DNA of 64,000 bases from Collimonas antrihumi (GTDB lineage Bacteria; Pseudomonadota; Gammaproteobacteria; Burkholderiales; Burkholderiaceae_D), in NCBI RefSeq assembly GCF_018304965.1, contig NZ_JAGQED010000009.1, positions 1-64,000 of the forward strand, given 5' to 3'. The notes beneath the pieces are model-generated. The model searched no databases. It was not told the origin of the DNA and was given only the letters and a program-made list of their open reading frames with translations. Within the stretch, counting starts at the first letter, position 1. Each line of letters starts with the position of its first letter. This document shows, piece by piece, positions 28,129 through 37,255 of this stretch. The position numbers were made by a program, and so were the translations under genes.

Positions 28129-28746
28129 ATGGGCGCGACTAATCCTGCATCGAAGCAAAGCTTGAAGATCGGCCTGGTCTCGATTTCGGACCGCGCCAGC
28201 ACCGGCGTTTATCAGGATCAAGGTATCCCTGCCCTGCAAGACTGGCTGGCGACGGCGCTCACCAGTCCGTGGGAAGTCGAGACCCGCCTGATTGCCGACG
28301 AACGCGCGCTGATCGAGCAAACCTTGATTGAGTTGGCAGACCAACATCAATGCGATCTGGTGCTGACCACCGGCGGCACCGGCCCTGCCCGGCGCGACGT
28401 GACGCCGGAAGCCACGCTGGCGGTCGCCACCAAGGAAATGCCGGGTTTTGGCGAACAGATGCGGCAAATCAGCCTGCAATTCGTTCCTACGGCGATCCTG
28501 TCGCGGCAAGTCGCGGTGATACGCGAAAGTGCTGATCACGCGGCGCTGATCCTGAATTTGCCAGGTCAGCCGAAAGCCATCAAAGAAACCCTGGAAGGTT
28601 TGAAAGATGCCGACGGCAAGCAGAAGGTGTCCGGTATTTTTGCTGCGGTGCCTTACTGTATCGATTTGATCGGTGGTCCGTATATTGAGACCAACGACGC
28701 TATCTGCAAGGCGTTTCGGCCGAAATCGGCGGTCAAACCAGCGTAG
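28129..28746 (+). CDS. mog: Molybdopterin adenylyltransferase
   Basis: A 205-residue MoaB/Mog-fold protein that adenylylates molybdopterin before molybdenum insertion. KIGLVSISDRASTGVYQDQG at the N terminus and LTTGGTGPARRDVTPEA are the signature regions, with the catalytic TGGTG loop. ATG 28129 follows the darP stop by four bases; an upstream in-frame start inside darP would add a low-complexity leader and is rejected. A terminal extension GPYIETNDAICKAFRPK is typical of Mog rather than MoaB. Confidence 0.92.
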   Translation: MGATNPASKQSLKIGLVSISDRASTGVYQDQGIPALQDWLATALTSPWEVETRLIADERALIEQTLIELADQHQCDLVLTTGGTGPARRDVTPEATLAVATKEMPGFGEQMRQISLQFVPTAILSRQVAVIRESADHAALILNLPGQPKAIKETLEGLKDADGKQKVSGIFAAVPYCIDLIGGPYIETNDAICKAFRPKSAVKPA

Positions 28747-28794
28747 CCGGCGCAGGCAAACCCTCCTTACCCAACTTTTTTGCGAACAGCATCC

Positions 28795-29829
28795 ATGTTG
28801 CCAGCGGTCGCCTCCAAACTCTGCATTGCCCGAGCCTTGCTCCTGCCGCTGGCGACGCTGGCGTTGAGTTCGCCCCTCCCCTTGCTGGCGCAAACCCAAA
28901 CCCTGCGCCTGATCAACGAGTATCCGGCGACCTCGATCACTGCCGCCGCCGACTTGCAGTTTGCCGCCAACGTCAAATTGCTGGCGGGCGAGACACTCGT
29001 CATCAGTACCGAGCAGGAAGCGCTGAACCCGTTCAAGGGTAACGCCCAGGTCAGTGCGGTGAGCGACGGCAAGGTTGAAATTGCCACGCTGTTTGCCGGC
29101 ATCATCGGCGCCAGCGATCCTTTCTTCCTGTTATCTTCATTGCCGTTCACGGTAAATAATTTTGACGATGCCAAGGCGCTCGCCAGTTGCTCACAGCCTG
29201 CGGTTGAGCAGCATCTCAGCAAACTCAACGCGCATCTGCTGTACGTTACGCCATGGCCGCCGTCCGGCATCTGGTCGGCGACGCCACTAACCGATCTGGC
29301 GGCGTTGAAAGCGCTGCGGATTCGCACCTACGACGAAAATAGCCGCGCTGTATTTGAACAGGCCGGTGCGCAAAGCGTGAATTTGCCGTTTTCGGCGGTT
29401 CCACCCAAACTGGCTGCCGGCGAGTTGAACGCCGTACTGTCATCAGGCGATGGCGGCGCCGGCAACCGCCTGTGGGAGCAACTGGGTAATTTCAGCGCTG
29501 TCAGCTACTCAATTCCGCTGAGTTACACCGTCATCAACCAGGATGTCTGGCAGCGGCTAAAACCGGAACTGCAGGCGATACTGACTGAAGCCGCCAAACG
29601 TACCGCAGCCAGCTCCTGGAGCAACGTCAAGGATCGCAATGCCAGCAATTACGCACGCATGCGCGAGCATAAAATGACGTTGAATCTGGCGCCTGCGCAA
29701 GAGATACGAGACAGTCTGCGCAGCGCCGCAAGAAGCCAGGTTTCGGCCTGGCAGCAAAAGGCCAACGCCACCGATATCGTCGGACTCTGCCTTACGGGGG
29801 CGCAGCAAACATCACAAGCATCAAAATAA
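28795..29829 (+). CDS. TRAP transporter DctP-type binding protein, orphan
   Basis: A 344-residue secreted protein with a signal peptide (cleavage after LLAQ) and the DctP fold of TRAP-transporter solute receptors: FAANVKLLAGETLVIST, DGKVEIATLFAGIIGASDPFF and LKALRIRTYDENSRAVFEQAGA with the conserved Arg that binds carboxylates. No DctQ or DctM membrane subunit is adjacent, so it must work with membrane parts elsewhere or serve as a sensor input. ATG 28795 is preferred over TTG 28780; no clear ribosome site is visible. Confidence 0.8.
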   Translation: MLPAVASKLCIARALLLPLATLALSSPLPLLAQTQTLRLINEYPATSITAAADLQFAANVKLLAGETLVISTEQEALNPFKGNAQVSAVSDGKVEIATLFAGIIGASDPFFLLSSLPFTVNNFDDAKALASCSQPAVEQHLSKLNAHLLYVTPWPPSGIWSATPLTDLAALKALRIRTYDENSRAVFEQAGAQSVNLPFSAVPPKLAAGELNAVLSSGDGGAGNRLWEQLGNFSAVSYSIPLSYTVINQDVWQRLKPELQAILTEAAKRTAASSWSNVKDRNASNYARMREHKMTLNLAPAQEIRDSLRSAARSQVSAWQQKANATDIVGLCLTGAQQTSQASK

Positions 29830-29878
29830 GCCGGCAACCGGCATCGATTAATCATCCACTTCCTATCCGGAACACCTA

Positions 29879-30547
29879 ATGTCAAGCACTCTCGAAACCC
29901 TGGAAATCGCCACCTCCGAAACACCGACCGCCGCCGTCATCTGGATGCACGGCCTGGGCGCCGACGGCTCCGATTTCGTCCCGATCGTGAAAGAACTGGA
30001 TCTGACCGGCTGCCCCGGCATCCGCTTCGTGTTCCCGAGCGCACCAGCGATACCGGTGACCATCAACAACGGCTACGTGATGCCAGCCTGGTACGACATC
30101 CTGACGACCGACCTGATCCGCCGCGAAGACGAAGCCGGCCTGCGCAAATCGCAAGCTGAAATCGAAGCCTTGATCGCGCAGCAGATCGCGCTCGGGATTG
30201 CCGCCGACAAAATCGTCATTGCCGGTTTTTCGCAAGGTTGTGCGATGGCGTTGCAAACCGGTTTGCGTTATCCGCAAAAGCTGGCCGGGCTGATGTGCCT
30301 GTCTGGTTACCTGCCGCTAAGCGACAAGACGGCCGCAGAGCGCAATGCAGCCAACCAGAACACGCCGATTTTCCAGGCGCATGGCCGTGGCGATCCGGTG
30401 GTGCTGATCGACCGCGCAGAAAAATCGCGCGACTTGCTCACGCAACTCGGCTATCAGGTTGAATGGCATGAATACATGATGCCGCATTCGGTTTGTGCGG
30501 AAGAAGTTGCCGATATAGGTAACTGGTTGCGTCGCGTGTTGGCATAA
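29879..30547 (+). CDS. Carboxylesterase, alpha/beta hydrolase (phospholipase/carboxylesterase family)
   Basis: A 222-residue cytosolic serine esterase of the abhydrolase_2 family (EstB/acyl-protein thioesterase-like). AVIWMHGLGADGSDF near residue 20 gives the oxyanion region, GFSQGC near residue 118 holds the nucleophile Ser, and Asp of GRGDPVVL with His of MPHSVCAEE complete the triad. It prefers short acyl esters in characterised relatives. A bidirectional terminator follows it. Confidence 0.9.
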   Translation: MSSTLETLEIATSETPTAAVIWMHGLGADGSDFVPIVKELDLTGCPGIRFVFPSAPAIPVTINNGYVMPAWYDILTTDLIRREDEAGLRKSQAEIEALIAQQIALGIAADKIVIAGFSQGCAMALQTGLRYPQKLAGLMCLSGYLPLSDKTAAERNAANQNTPIFQAHGRGDPVVLIDRAEKSRDLLTQLGYQVEWHEYMMPHSVCAEEVADIGNWLRRVLA

Positions 30548-30578
30548 AACACGCTGCTGCATCACCCCCATAAAAAAA

Positions 30579-30603
30579 GCCCGCATCGCATGCGGGCTTT
30601 TTT
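30579..30603. terminator. Bidirectional intrinsic terminator
   Basis: GCCCGCA (30579-30585) pairs with TGCGGGC (30591-30597), flanked by seven A on the left and six T on the right. It can end both the esterase gene (plus) and copZ (minus). Confidence 0.9.
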
Positions 30604-30616
30604 CTGTCGGCAACAT

Positions 30617-30820
30617 TTATTTCACCTGCGGCGTATAACCAGCATCCTTGATCGCTTCAGCAAGCTCATCCGCAGTTGCCCTGCTCTCAATCGACACGGT
30701 CCGCCCTTCTATCTTGATATCCACCCTGGCGTTTGCGTCAACGCCATTGATGGCTTTGGAAATGCGGCCGGCGCAATGGCCGCAAGTCATGTCCTGCACA
30801 TTGAATTCGATCATTTTCAT
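30617..30820 (-). CDS. copZ: Copper chaperone, HMA domain (CopZ-like)
   Basis: A 67-residue single heavy-metal-associated domain. The metal loop is MTCGHC near residue 11, with two Cys that bind Cu(I). It would carry copper in the cytosol to the CopA ATPase. Its promoter carries a CueR-type operator matching that of copA, 6.4 kb away, which supports copper rather than another metal. The bidirectional terminator at 30579-30603 closes it. Confidence 0.9.
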   Translation of the reverse strand: MKMIEFNVQDMTCGHCAGRISKAINGVDANARVDIKIEGRTVSIESRATADELAEAIKDAGYTPQVK

Positions 30821-30857
30821 GCTCCGTCTTGAATTGATTGGTTAGGTACTGACACCA

Positions 30858-30888
30858 ACTATAGACCTTCCCATCATGGCAAGGTCAA
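30858..30888 (-). promoter_or_regulatory. CueR-type promoter of copZ
   Basis: On the minus strand: -35 TTGACC (30883-30888), a 19-base spacer, -10 TATAGT (30858-30863). The spacer holds the dyad ACCTTGCCATGATGGGAAGGT. A 19-bp spacer with this dyad is the hallmark of MerR/CueR-activated promoters. Confidence 0.88.
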
Positions 30889-30951
30889 GCCCTAATTGAC
30901 GCAATACAAAAACCAAACGATCCAAACCTGCCACAGAGAATCGCGAACGAC

Positions 30952-31557
30952 TTAGTTCAAGCCGTTCTTGCCTTCGATTTCATTGGCTTTCAAACCACCC
31001 AGGCGCGCATGCAGGCGGCCACGTGTCGCCACTGCGAATGCCACCACGATTTCGTCGGCATTAGGTGCATCGAAGAACTGGGTAGTCACGGTGTCGTAGT
31101 GCGATGGCACATACAAAGCATTTTTGTGCGCCAGTGGAATATCGAGTTCAGTACCCGGTACACCACGCTTGCCGGACGATGGGATCCAGGCCTTGCCACC
31201 ACCTATGGCTTCGCGGATCGGCATCACCATGGCTGGCGTCAGGAAGGCATTACCGTGTTCGTATTCACCGCCAATGCCGACGATGCAAGCCTTGCCGTAG
31301 CTTTCCACCTGATCCTGGCCCAATGCGGCGACAATGCGACGGCCGAATTCATGGCCGAGTGCAGGTGAATTGGCCAGGATCAGATCCAGGCTTTCGCTGA
31401 AACGCCCGGCGTAGGGATTGTGGATGGCCGCGGCGATCACAATCTTGCGCAGCAAGCTGCCATCCGCCAGCACGCCATTTTCATTGGCCAGGGTGTCGTC
31501 GATCTGGGTGTACCACTTGCGGATATGATAATTTTCGAAATTGGCTGGTTTGGTCAT
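30952..31557 (-). CDS. Amino acid synthesis family protein (DUF1185)
   Basis: A 201-residue protein of the DUF1185/AA_synth family. IGGEYEHGNAFLTPAMVMPI near residue 95 and GGKAWIPSSGKRGVPGT near residue 118 are the conserved regions. The family has a known fold but no firmly shown reaction. AGGAAAAC precedes the ATG. It is monocistronic here, with no operon partner to hint at the pathway. Confidence 0.8.
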   Translation of the reverse strand: MTKPANFENYHIRKWYTQIDDTLANENGVLADGSLLRKIVIAAAIHNPYAGRFSESLDLILANSPALGHEFGRRIVAALGQDQVESYGKACIVGIGGEYEHGNAFLTPAMVMPIREAIGGGKAWIPSSGKRGVPGTELDIPLAHKNALYVPSHYDTVTTQFFDAPNADEIVVAFAVATRGRLHARLGGLKANEIEGKNGLN

Positions 31558-31783
31558 GATGTTTTCCTGGCAAGTTGATAGATTTGAAGAAATCTGATGG
31601 ACAGGAATCCTAACTTGCCTGTACCCCTCGCCGTATAGCGCATTACGTATATGCAGTAGAGCTTTTGGCAGCGCAAAAGGCGAACTGTTGAAGTTGCGCT
31701 TACCTTATAGCCCACAAGGATATATTAATCACTACACACAGAAGCTGCGATTGGCATAGACATATTCTTCTCGCTCCACCTTC

Positions 31784-32875
31784 TCAAAACCCATTTGGAC
31801 GAGGACGCAACGTGCGTGATATCACATCCCAGAACGCCATCGCTTCACCCACACTCAGAGAGGCCTTCACGACATTGGTGACGCCCGTTTCCTTATCCTC
31901 CGTATACTTGCTTGACGCCCCATTTTCCATCTCCAGAGTCACCGCAGGAGTTTTTGTGCTGCCAATCGTGGCGTTCGCCTCCAACATAAAACGATGCCCC
32001 GGTATGTCTTTTGGCAGCAGAGGCATGGCAAGCAACCATTCTTCGGCCTTCAGGCCCGGCAGATCGACCACACCTTTGCGCAGCGTTTTCATATCGTCAT
32101 TTTGGGAAATAACCGCGTTGATTTCACCACCGCGCTGCAACAGTGATTTTGCATCAGCAATATCGGTATCTGTTCTAAATTCAATCGTCACATCAGGCGT
32201 CTTGCGTAATCTAAAGACGCGTTTTATTTCTTCCCCGTCTCCTGTCTTCCCCGGTACAAACCCGCCATTAAAGCAAAATCCCGGCTCGCTTGGAATTTCA
32301 TCTTCGCCACGCCCACGAATTCTTTGCAACAATGCGAAAACCGCATAGGTATTCTCACGGACGTTGTTTCTCAAAACTTTAGGTCTCGGATTTTCGCGGA
32401 CATATACCGATGTCTCCTCATCTGTCGCCGGCGCCTCTACCTTGATCAGATAGCCGTTGTGCCATTTATATGCCTCGATCACTTTCCGGACATCGGTGAG
32501 TGCATTATCTCGTAGACGAATAAAGTAACGCGATCCTTCATCCCACGCCTTACCATTTGCCGACAGGAAGGTCCAGCCGGCCTGCGTCTTTCTGGCCTTC
32601 AATTCCTTTTCACGGGCTGCGATGGTCTCCACATACTCTTCCTGCGACATAGGGTGCGCTTCTACCACAATGCCTTGTACTTTTGTTCGCCATTCGTCGA
32701 CAAATACATCTGCAGGTACATCAATCAGGTAACGGCCGATACAGCGGGTCTTGAGATTGGCGGTCATGTCACTCACGGTTTGTTTCTCCTGGAAGGTTAG
32801 CGGCGCGGCGCGGTACCCGCAAGCGCTCAGGCTCAGCAGCAGGCACACCACACCGGTTATTTTTGAAGGTCGCAT
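31784..32875 (-). CDS. tli4: Tli4-family immunity lipoprotein for the adjacent T6SS lipase
   Basis: A 363-residue predicted lipoprotein (lipobox LSAC, Cys19) of the Tli4 family. The N-terminal domain shows LKTRCIGRYLIDVPADVFVDEW, the family hallmark; the C-terminal half ends with MAFWDVISRTLRPRPNGF. Tli4 proteins sit in the periplasm and neutralise Tle4 lipases that enter from sister cells. ATG 32875 overlaps the effector stop by one base (TGATG), so both are made together; a longer in-frame start inside the effector gene would bury the signal peptide. The gene looks lower in GC than the neighbouring regions, which suggests transfer. Confidence 0.85.
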   Translation of the reverse strand: MRPSKITGVVCLLLSLSACGYRAAPLTFQEKQTVSDMTANLKTRCIGRYLIDVPADVFVDEWRTKVQGIVVEAHPMSQEEYVETIAAREKELKARKTQAGWTFLSANGKAWDEGSRYFIRLRDNALTDVRKVIEAYKWHNGYLIKVEAPATDEETSVYVRENPRPKVLRNNVRENTYAVFALLQRIRGRGEDEIPSEPGFCFNGGFVPGKTGDGEEIKRVFRLRKTPDVTIEFRTDTDIADAKSLLQRGGEINAVISQNDDMKTLRKGVVDLPGLKAEEWLLAMPLLPKDIPGHRFMLEANATIGSTKTPAVTLEMENGASSKYTEDKETGVTNVVKASLSVGEAMAFWDVISRTLRPRPNGF

Positions 32876-34449
32876 CAACCCAGATACTCCAACGATGTGC
32901 CCTTGACGTTCTGTGCAATCTTGGTGATCGCCCACAAGGTAAAGCGTCGCGTGGTATTTGGGGTATAGGCAGGCTCATGCTCAACACCGAGATATGGCAC
33001 GCATGCTTTCACATTCTTACTGGACGCAGGCGCTTTTCCTGAACGCACGGAGACGGTGCCATCGCCCGCCTCTTCAGGTTTGGCGAGGTGGAACTGCGCT
33101 GTTCTCGATGCTCTATCTGGTGGAGCGGCCGGGCGCAGTATATGGCTCCCTTTCTGCAAATTTGACGCTTGCGCACTCTCGCCTGTGCGGTAGTCGCTGA
33201 ATAACGATGACGAAGAATGTGTCCATCCAATGTTGCCATACGCTTTGTACATATCGCTCGCGCCATAAAAGGCGTAGGTCTGCGGATGATATTTTCCACG
33301 CATAACCGTGTGAAATTTCGCAACCTGATCCCAAATTATGTCCTCAAATTCCCGCCAGTCATTTTCTAGCGTTTTCTTTTCAGGATCGAGCGGATTAATC
33401 AGTTGGTCATCAATCAGACCCCACCATTCCTGGCGCTCGGTATAGATTTCGCTATATGGATCTTTTGCAGGCAAACTCATCGTCTTGTTACCATCCTTGA
33501 TCTTGAGCCAGCCCATGCCGTATTCGGAGCTCGGCAGCAATTGCAATGGACCGGGAGCGCTGCTCAATACGGCAGTCACCTTTTCGGCATTGCTGCCAGC
33601 AACAAGGCCGGTGGTTCCCTCTATTCCCAATTTCATTCGTTTGTATATGGCGGCGGCGCCGATAGTCGGCATCACACCGTGCACGATACCGAGCACTTTT
33701 TCTCGCAAGCCAAATGCCTGGAAGTCCGGGTCTTGACTTAACACTTCCGAGTAGTAGCGTGCCACCAGCCCGCCCATCGAATGGGTGACAAGTATCACCT
33801 TCTCGCAACGAAACTGAAGTTTGATGTAGTGGTTAACAAATTCCTGGATCTTGGCATGCAAATGTTTGGCTGAATCTTCATTTCCTTGCAGCCAGTTATA
33901 GCCTACCGCATGAACTGGGAAACGGTATTTGTATGACAAACCGACCTCATCGTGCGTCAAGGTTTCCACGCCCGGCGCCTGCGCAACCAGTTGACTGACC
34001 AGTTCAGAACGCACCCCTGTTTTGCACGTATCAAAATCGTTGAGCGCATTTTCCAGCCACACCAATGATTCACCGTAGCTCATATAGCTAACGGTTCCCC
34101 ATCCCCTGCGACGTAATTCGATCTCGCTATGCCGGGTGCCGGTTGGAATGATGCCGCCGTCGTGGACTTTTGTGTTGTTCGGATCGAGAATCATCTTGCG
34201 AACTGACGCATCCTTTCCGACCCAGTCTCTGGCCATTTTCCCAGCGCTGTCTAGCAGCCACACCGCCTTATTGTCCAAAGTCGTTAAATTAGACCCCATC
34301 ACCCCCGGCACAAAAATCACCGGAATCACACGCGTCGGTATCATGTAGCACACGGCGGTGCTGTCATCCGGTGGTGACGTAACAGAGTGAAAGGACACAT
34401 GTCCGTCCTCGTCATAAGTCGGAGGAATAATTCGTTCAATAGTCACCAT
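32875..34449 (-). CDS. tle4: Type VI lipase effector, Tle4 family
   Basis: A 524-residue alpha/beta hydrolase of the PGAP1/LCAT-like kind. PVIFVPGVMGSN at 43-54 forms the oxyanion region; the nucleophile is Ser224 in VTHSMGGLVARYY; Asp463 in GDGTVS and His491 are the likely other triad members. It has no signal peptide, as expected for cargo of the VgrG spike. Tle4 enzymes attack membrane phospholipids of rival cells. AAGGA precedes ATG 34449. It lies between vgrG (100 bases upstream) and its immunity gene. Confidence 0.87.
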   Translation of the reverse strand: MVTIERIIPPTYDEDGHVSFHSVTSPPDDSTAVCYMIPTRVIPVIFVPGVMGSNLTTLDNKAVWLLDSAGKMARDWVGKDASVRKMILDPNNTKVHDGGIIPTGTRHSEIELRRRGWGTVSYMSYGESLVWLENALNDFDTCKTGVRSELVSQLVAQAPGVETLTHDEVGLSYKYRFPVHAVGYNWLQGNEDSAKHLHAKIQEFVNHYIKLQFRCEKVILVTHSMGGLVARYYSEVLSQDPDFQAFGLREKVLGIVHGVMPTIGAAAIYKRMKLGIEGTTGLVAGSNAEKVTAVLSSAPGPLQLLPSSEYGMGWLKIKDGNKTMSLPAKDPYSEIYTERQEWWGLIDDQLINPLDPEKKTLENDWREFEDIIWDQVAKFHTVMRGKYHPQTYAFYGASDMYKAYGNIGWTHSSSSLFSDYRTGESAQASNLQKGSHILRPAAPPDRASRTAQFHLAKPEEAGDGTVSVRSGKAPASSKNVKACVPYLGVEHEPAYTPNTTRRFTLWAITKIAQNVKGTSLEYLG

Positions 34450-34549
34450 ATACGGTTCCTTAACTGTTTCTTTTTATATTTTTTTGCGGTTTCTTATCTG
34501 CATGCCAGTGTGGACCGGTATCGTCCACGAGCGAGCGCCGGCATGCCTG

Positions 34550-37021
34550 TCATGACTCTTTACCGATGAATAACTTGACAGCCTCAACCGCCACGCTCTT
34601 TTGCAGAGGCGTATTACCCGCGGCTTCCGTCGCGCCCCGCAGAAAAGTCTGGCCCTCCCGCCCCAGCGTGAATTCTTTGCCGCGGACCGGTTCGTCGTTG
34701 TAGGGCCATTTCAGCGAGAACTCTTCGTCGAATGGCGCGTGCTTCCAACTATTCATGGTTTCCGCCAGCGAACTCGGTCCCTGGCGCCGGAACGAAGCAG
34801 ATTTAACCACCCGATCACCACGCGTGCCATCTTCAATGCCGGTCGCCGACATCCTGAAATACGATCCCCCGCACTTGAGCAGCAGTTCTTCCTTTGCCTC
34901 AATCGTGACCCGGCCATTGACGCTGGTCATGGTCATATTCTTGTCCGACAGGAGATGCATGTCGTCGCTTTGCGCTTGGATTTCAACTTTTCCTTTGCCA
35001 GCGAATAACTTCATCCCGAGCTTCTGGGCAAAAAGAGACACGGCCTCTCCAGCCGATACGGTGAATTTCTTCAACACGCCGATATCGGCACTTCCCTTCG
35101 CACTGGCAATCAAATTGCCTTGCGCAGCAAGCTGCAAATGATGACCGCTGGTGAAAGCCATGCCAGCTGGCGCGCTTGCCAGCAGGACCGCCTGCTGTAA
35201 CTGATCCAGGCGACTCTCCAGCAATTGCTTCTGTTTGTCTACTTCAGCGATATGAGCTTGTGCGACCCGCGCTGCCTCCGATAAAGACTGCATCAAAATC
35301 AGTGCGGCATCGAGCTGCGCTTTGGCTTCCGACATATCCAGTTGCTGGCCGTTGGCCTTTGGCTGCGCATCGGCGGACAAAAATAATCCCTTGCCGCCAC
35401 GGACACTCGCATGCAAATCGGTGCGAATTTCCAAACCTTCGCCACGCATTTTCCTCTTGGAATCGACCAGATGCCCAAGATTCAATTGGCTCTTACCGTA
35501 TTCGGTGGCCAGCTTGACGTGCTCTTCGCCTTCCCAGTCTTCCAGCCGCAACTTGTTGTTACTCTGGGTTTTAATTTCGTTGCGGCTCATCCAGCGTCTC
35601 TGATTGGTGATCAGATCGCTGTAATGACTGTTATGCATTGCATGGGAAATAAATGGCGAATCTGGATTTCCGTCGTGGAAGCTCACTGCAACCTCGGTTC
35701 CGTCCAGCAACGGAAAATGGAAGCCAGTCTGTTTGCTCCCAGCAAAAGGTTTCGCCAGCCGCATCCAGCAACTGTTCAGGCCAGCCGTCCTCGGATCACG
35801 GTCAAAATCGAACTGCACCATGTAATCGCCATCCTGGTTCATGTAGGCGTACGGATAGCGGTTCGGGGTGGCGATACGGGCGCTGACGGTGCCGGAGATT
35901 TTCGGCCAGTCCGCTTCATTAAGCGGCAGCCGATATATCCGGTCGGAAGGAATCGCTGTGTAGCTGTTGTGGTAAGCGGTATCCCGCGCGCCGTAGTGCG
36001 TGACTTTGGTGATCAGCTGGCCGTATTTGGCATCCGGCAGGATCTTGTTGGTCATCCGGAAGACCGCGCCCGGCGCTAGGCCAAGGACATTGCTTTTACC
36101 CAGATAAACGATTTGCGCCGACAACGCCGCTTCATGGCGCAAGCGGCCTTCCCACTCTGCCTGCTCCTTATTCAAATGCTGCGTGCCCCAGGAATACGAT
36201 TGGCCGTAGGTGCCCTTGTCGTTACGCGCCAGATTGATTTCGGTTTCAACCGTTGCCGGTGCGGCCAGTCGGTTGTAGTCTCTGACGATAATCGATTCCG
36301 GGATGCTGGTGGTATGCGTTTCAAGCGCCTGCACTGCCTCTGCGCCGACGCTTTCCAGCCCGGCGTGTGCGCTCATCGGCGCGGTCAAGGCCGGCTGACG
36401 CCGGTAATGGCTGAAATCATCGCCAAAATGCACGACCTCGCCCCACTCGCCGGCATCGATCCTGAACCATATGCCGCTACGACGACACAGCCGCTGAATG
36501 AACGCCAGATCGGATTCGCGCCACTGAGTAATGATCGGGCGTTTTTCGTATTGCCGTAATAAGGTAAAGCTGAAATGGCTGTTGTCGCCGGCAAAACCAT
36601 GTTCGCGCAGAATGCTTTCGACGATTTCCGGAAAAGTCTGCTCCAGGAACAGGCGGCAACGCTTGACGTTGCCCAACAGGGCCAGGCGCGATTCCAGTAT
36701 CACTTCATAGGTAGTGACGTCTTTGCTGCTGTCGATCTGGTTGAAACCGGTGATGACGCCTTGAATCTTGCGGCCCGCGCCTAAACTCGGCAGCCCGGGC
36801 AGTGCCGGCGGGCTAATCGAAAATACGCCTGGCATGCCGAGGAAACTGGCACGCGGCAAATCAGGAAGTGGATGGGTTAAGCGAATGACAAAGCGATTGG
36901 GCTGGCCCAACTCTTCAATGCCTTCAAAACTGACAACGCTAAGCTCTTTGGCAAGAACGCCGGCACGCCTGACTTCCAGATAATAGGGTTGCTGGATGCT
37001 ACTTCTCAGCAAAACAGACAT
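34550..37021 (-). CDS. vgrG: VgrG spike protein with C-terminal transthyretin-like extension
   Basis: An 823-residue type VI secretion tip protein. The N-terminal part (about 1-500) is the gp27/gp5-like VgrG core, with WMRLAKPFAGSKQTGF and VAVSFHDGNPDSPFI; a DUF2345 beta-helix follows to about 730. The last 80 or so residues (from APFDEEFSLKWPYNDEPVRG) look like the transthyretin-like domain that loads Tle lipases in other VgrGs. ATG 37021 is used; a TTG 12 codons upstream is possible. No sheath, baseplate or ClpV gene is in the window, so this is an orphan vgrG island. Confidence 0.9.
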   Translation of the reverse strand: MSVLLRSSIQQPYYLEVRRAGVLAKELSVVSFEGIEELGQPNRFVIRLTHPLPDLPRASFLGMPGVFSISPPALPGLPSLGAGRKIQGVITGFNQIDSSKDVTTYEVILESRLALLGNVKRCRLFLEQTFPEIVESILREHGFAGDNSHFSFTLLRQYEKRPIITQWRESDLAFIQRLCRRSGIWFRIDAGEWGEVVHFGDDFSHYRRQPALTAPMSAHAGLESVGAEAVQALETHTTSIPESIIVRDYNRLAAPATVETEINLARNDKGTYGQSYSWGTQHLNKEQAEWEGRLRHEAALSAQIVYLGKSNVLGLAPGAVFRMTNKILPDAKYGQLITKVTHYGARDTAYHNSYTAIPSDRIYRLPLNEADWPKISGTVSARIATPNRYPYAYMNQDGDYMVQFDFDRDPRTAGLNSCWMRLAKPFAGSKQTGFHFPLLDGTEVAVSFHDGNPDSPFISHAMHNSHYSDLITNQRRWMSRNEIKTQSNNKLRLEDWEGEEHVKLATEYGKSQLNLGHLVDSKRKMRGEGLEIRTDLHASVRGGKGLFLSADAQPKANGQQLDMSEAKAQLDAALILMQSLSEAARVAQAHIAEVDKQKQLLESRLDQLQQAVLLASAPAGMAFTSGHHLQLAAQGNLIASAKGSADIGVLKKFTVSAGEAVSLFAQKLGMKLFAGKGKVEIQAQSDDMHLLSDKNMTMTSVNGRVTIEAKEELLLKCGGSYFRMSATGIEDGTRGDRVVKSASFRRQGPSSLAETMNSWKHAPFDEEFSLKWPYNDEPVRGKEFTLGREGQTFLRGATEAAGNTPLQKSVAVEAVKLFIGKES

Positions 37022-37192
37022 ATTACTGCTGCCATAATCATTCACTCCGCGCTCCAAACAATTATCTTTAATACAACAATCTACGTTGATTTAAAAACAG
37101 TGTCAATGAGTTAATATTTTTAGCAAAGCAAAATGAATTCTCTAGAGTTGCTCAGCACAGAACAGCAAGAAACAGCTCTGTTAAAATTGTGC

Positions 37193-37223
37193 TTGACCTT
37201 CCCATCATGGGAAGGATGATCAT
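37193..37223 (+). promoter_or_regulatory. CueR-type promoter of copA
   Basis: -35 TTGACC (37193-37198), a 19-base spacer, and -10 GATCAT (37218-37223). The spacer contains the perfect dyad CCTTCCCATCATGGGAAGG (37197-37215), centred between the boxes as in CueR-activated promoters. It shares almost the whole operator with the copZ promoter. Confidence 0.9.
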
Positions 37224-37255
37224 GCACTATCCCCACTCGTCAAATTGAGTCCATC

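Noticed and set aside
30617-30820. Mercury-binding MerP
   Set aside because: The single HMA domain lacks a signal peptide and the promoter carries a CueR-type dyad matching copA, so a cytosolic copper chaperone is the better call.
32875-32935. A longer start for the immunity lipoprotein
   Set aside because: It would add 20 polar residues ahead of the signal peptide and overlap the effector gene by 61 bases; ATG 32875 gives a normal lipoprotein start and TGATG coupling.
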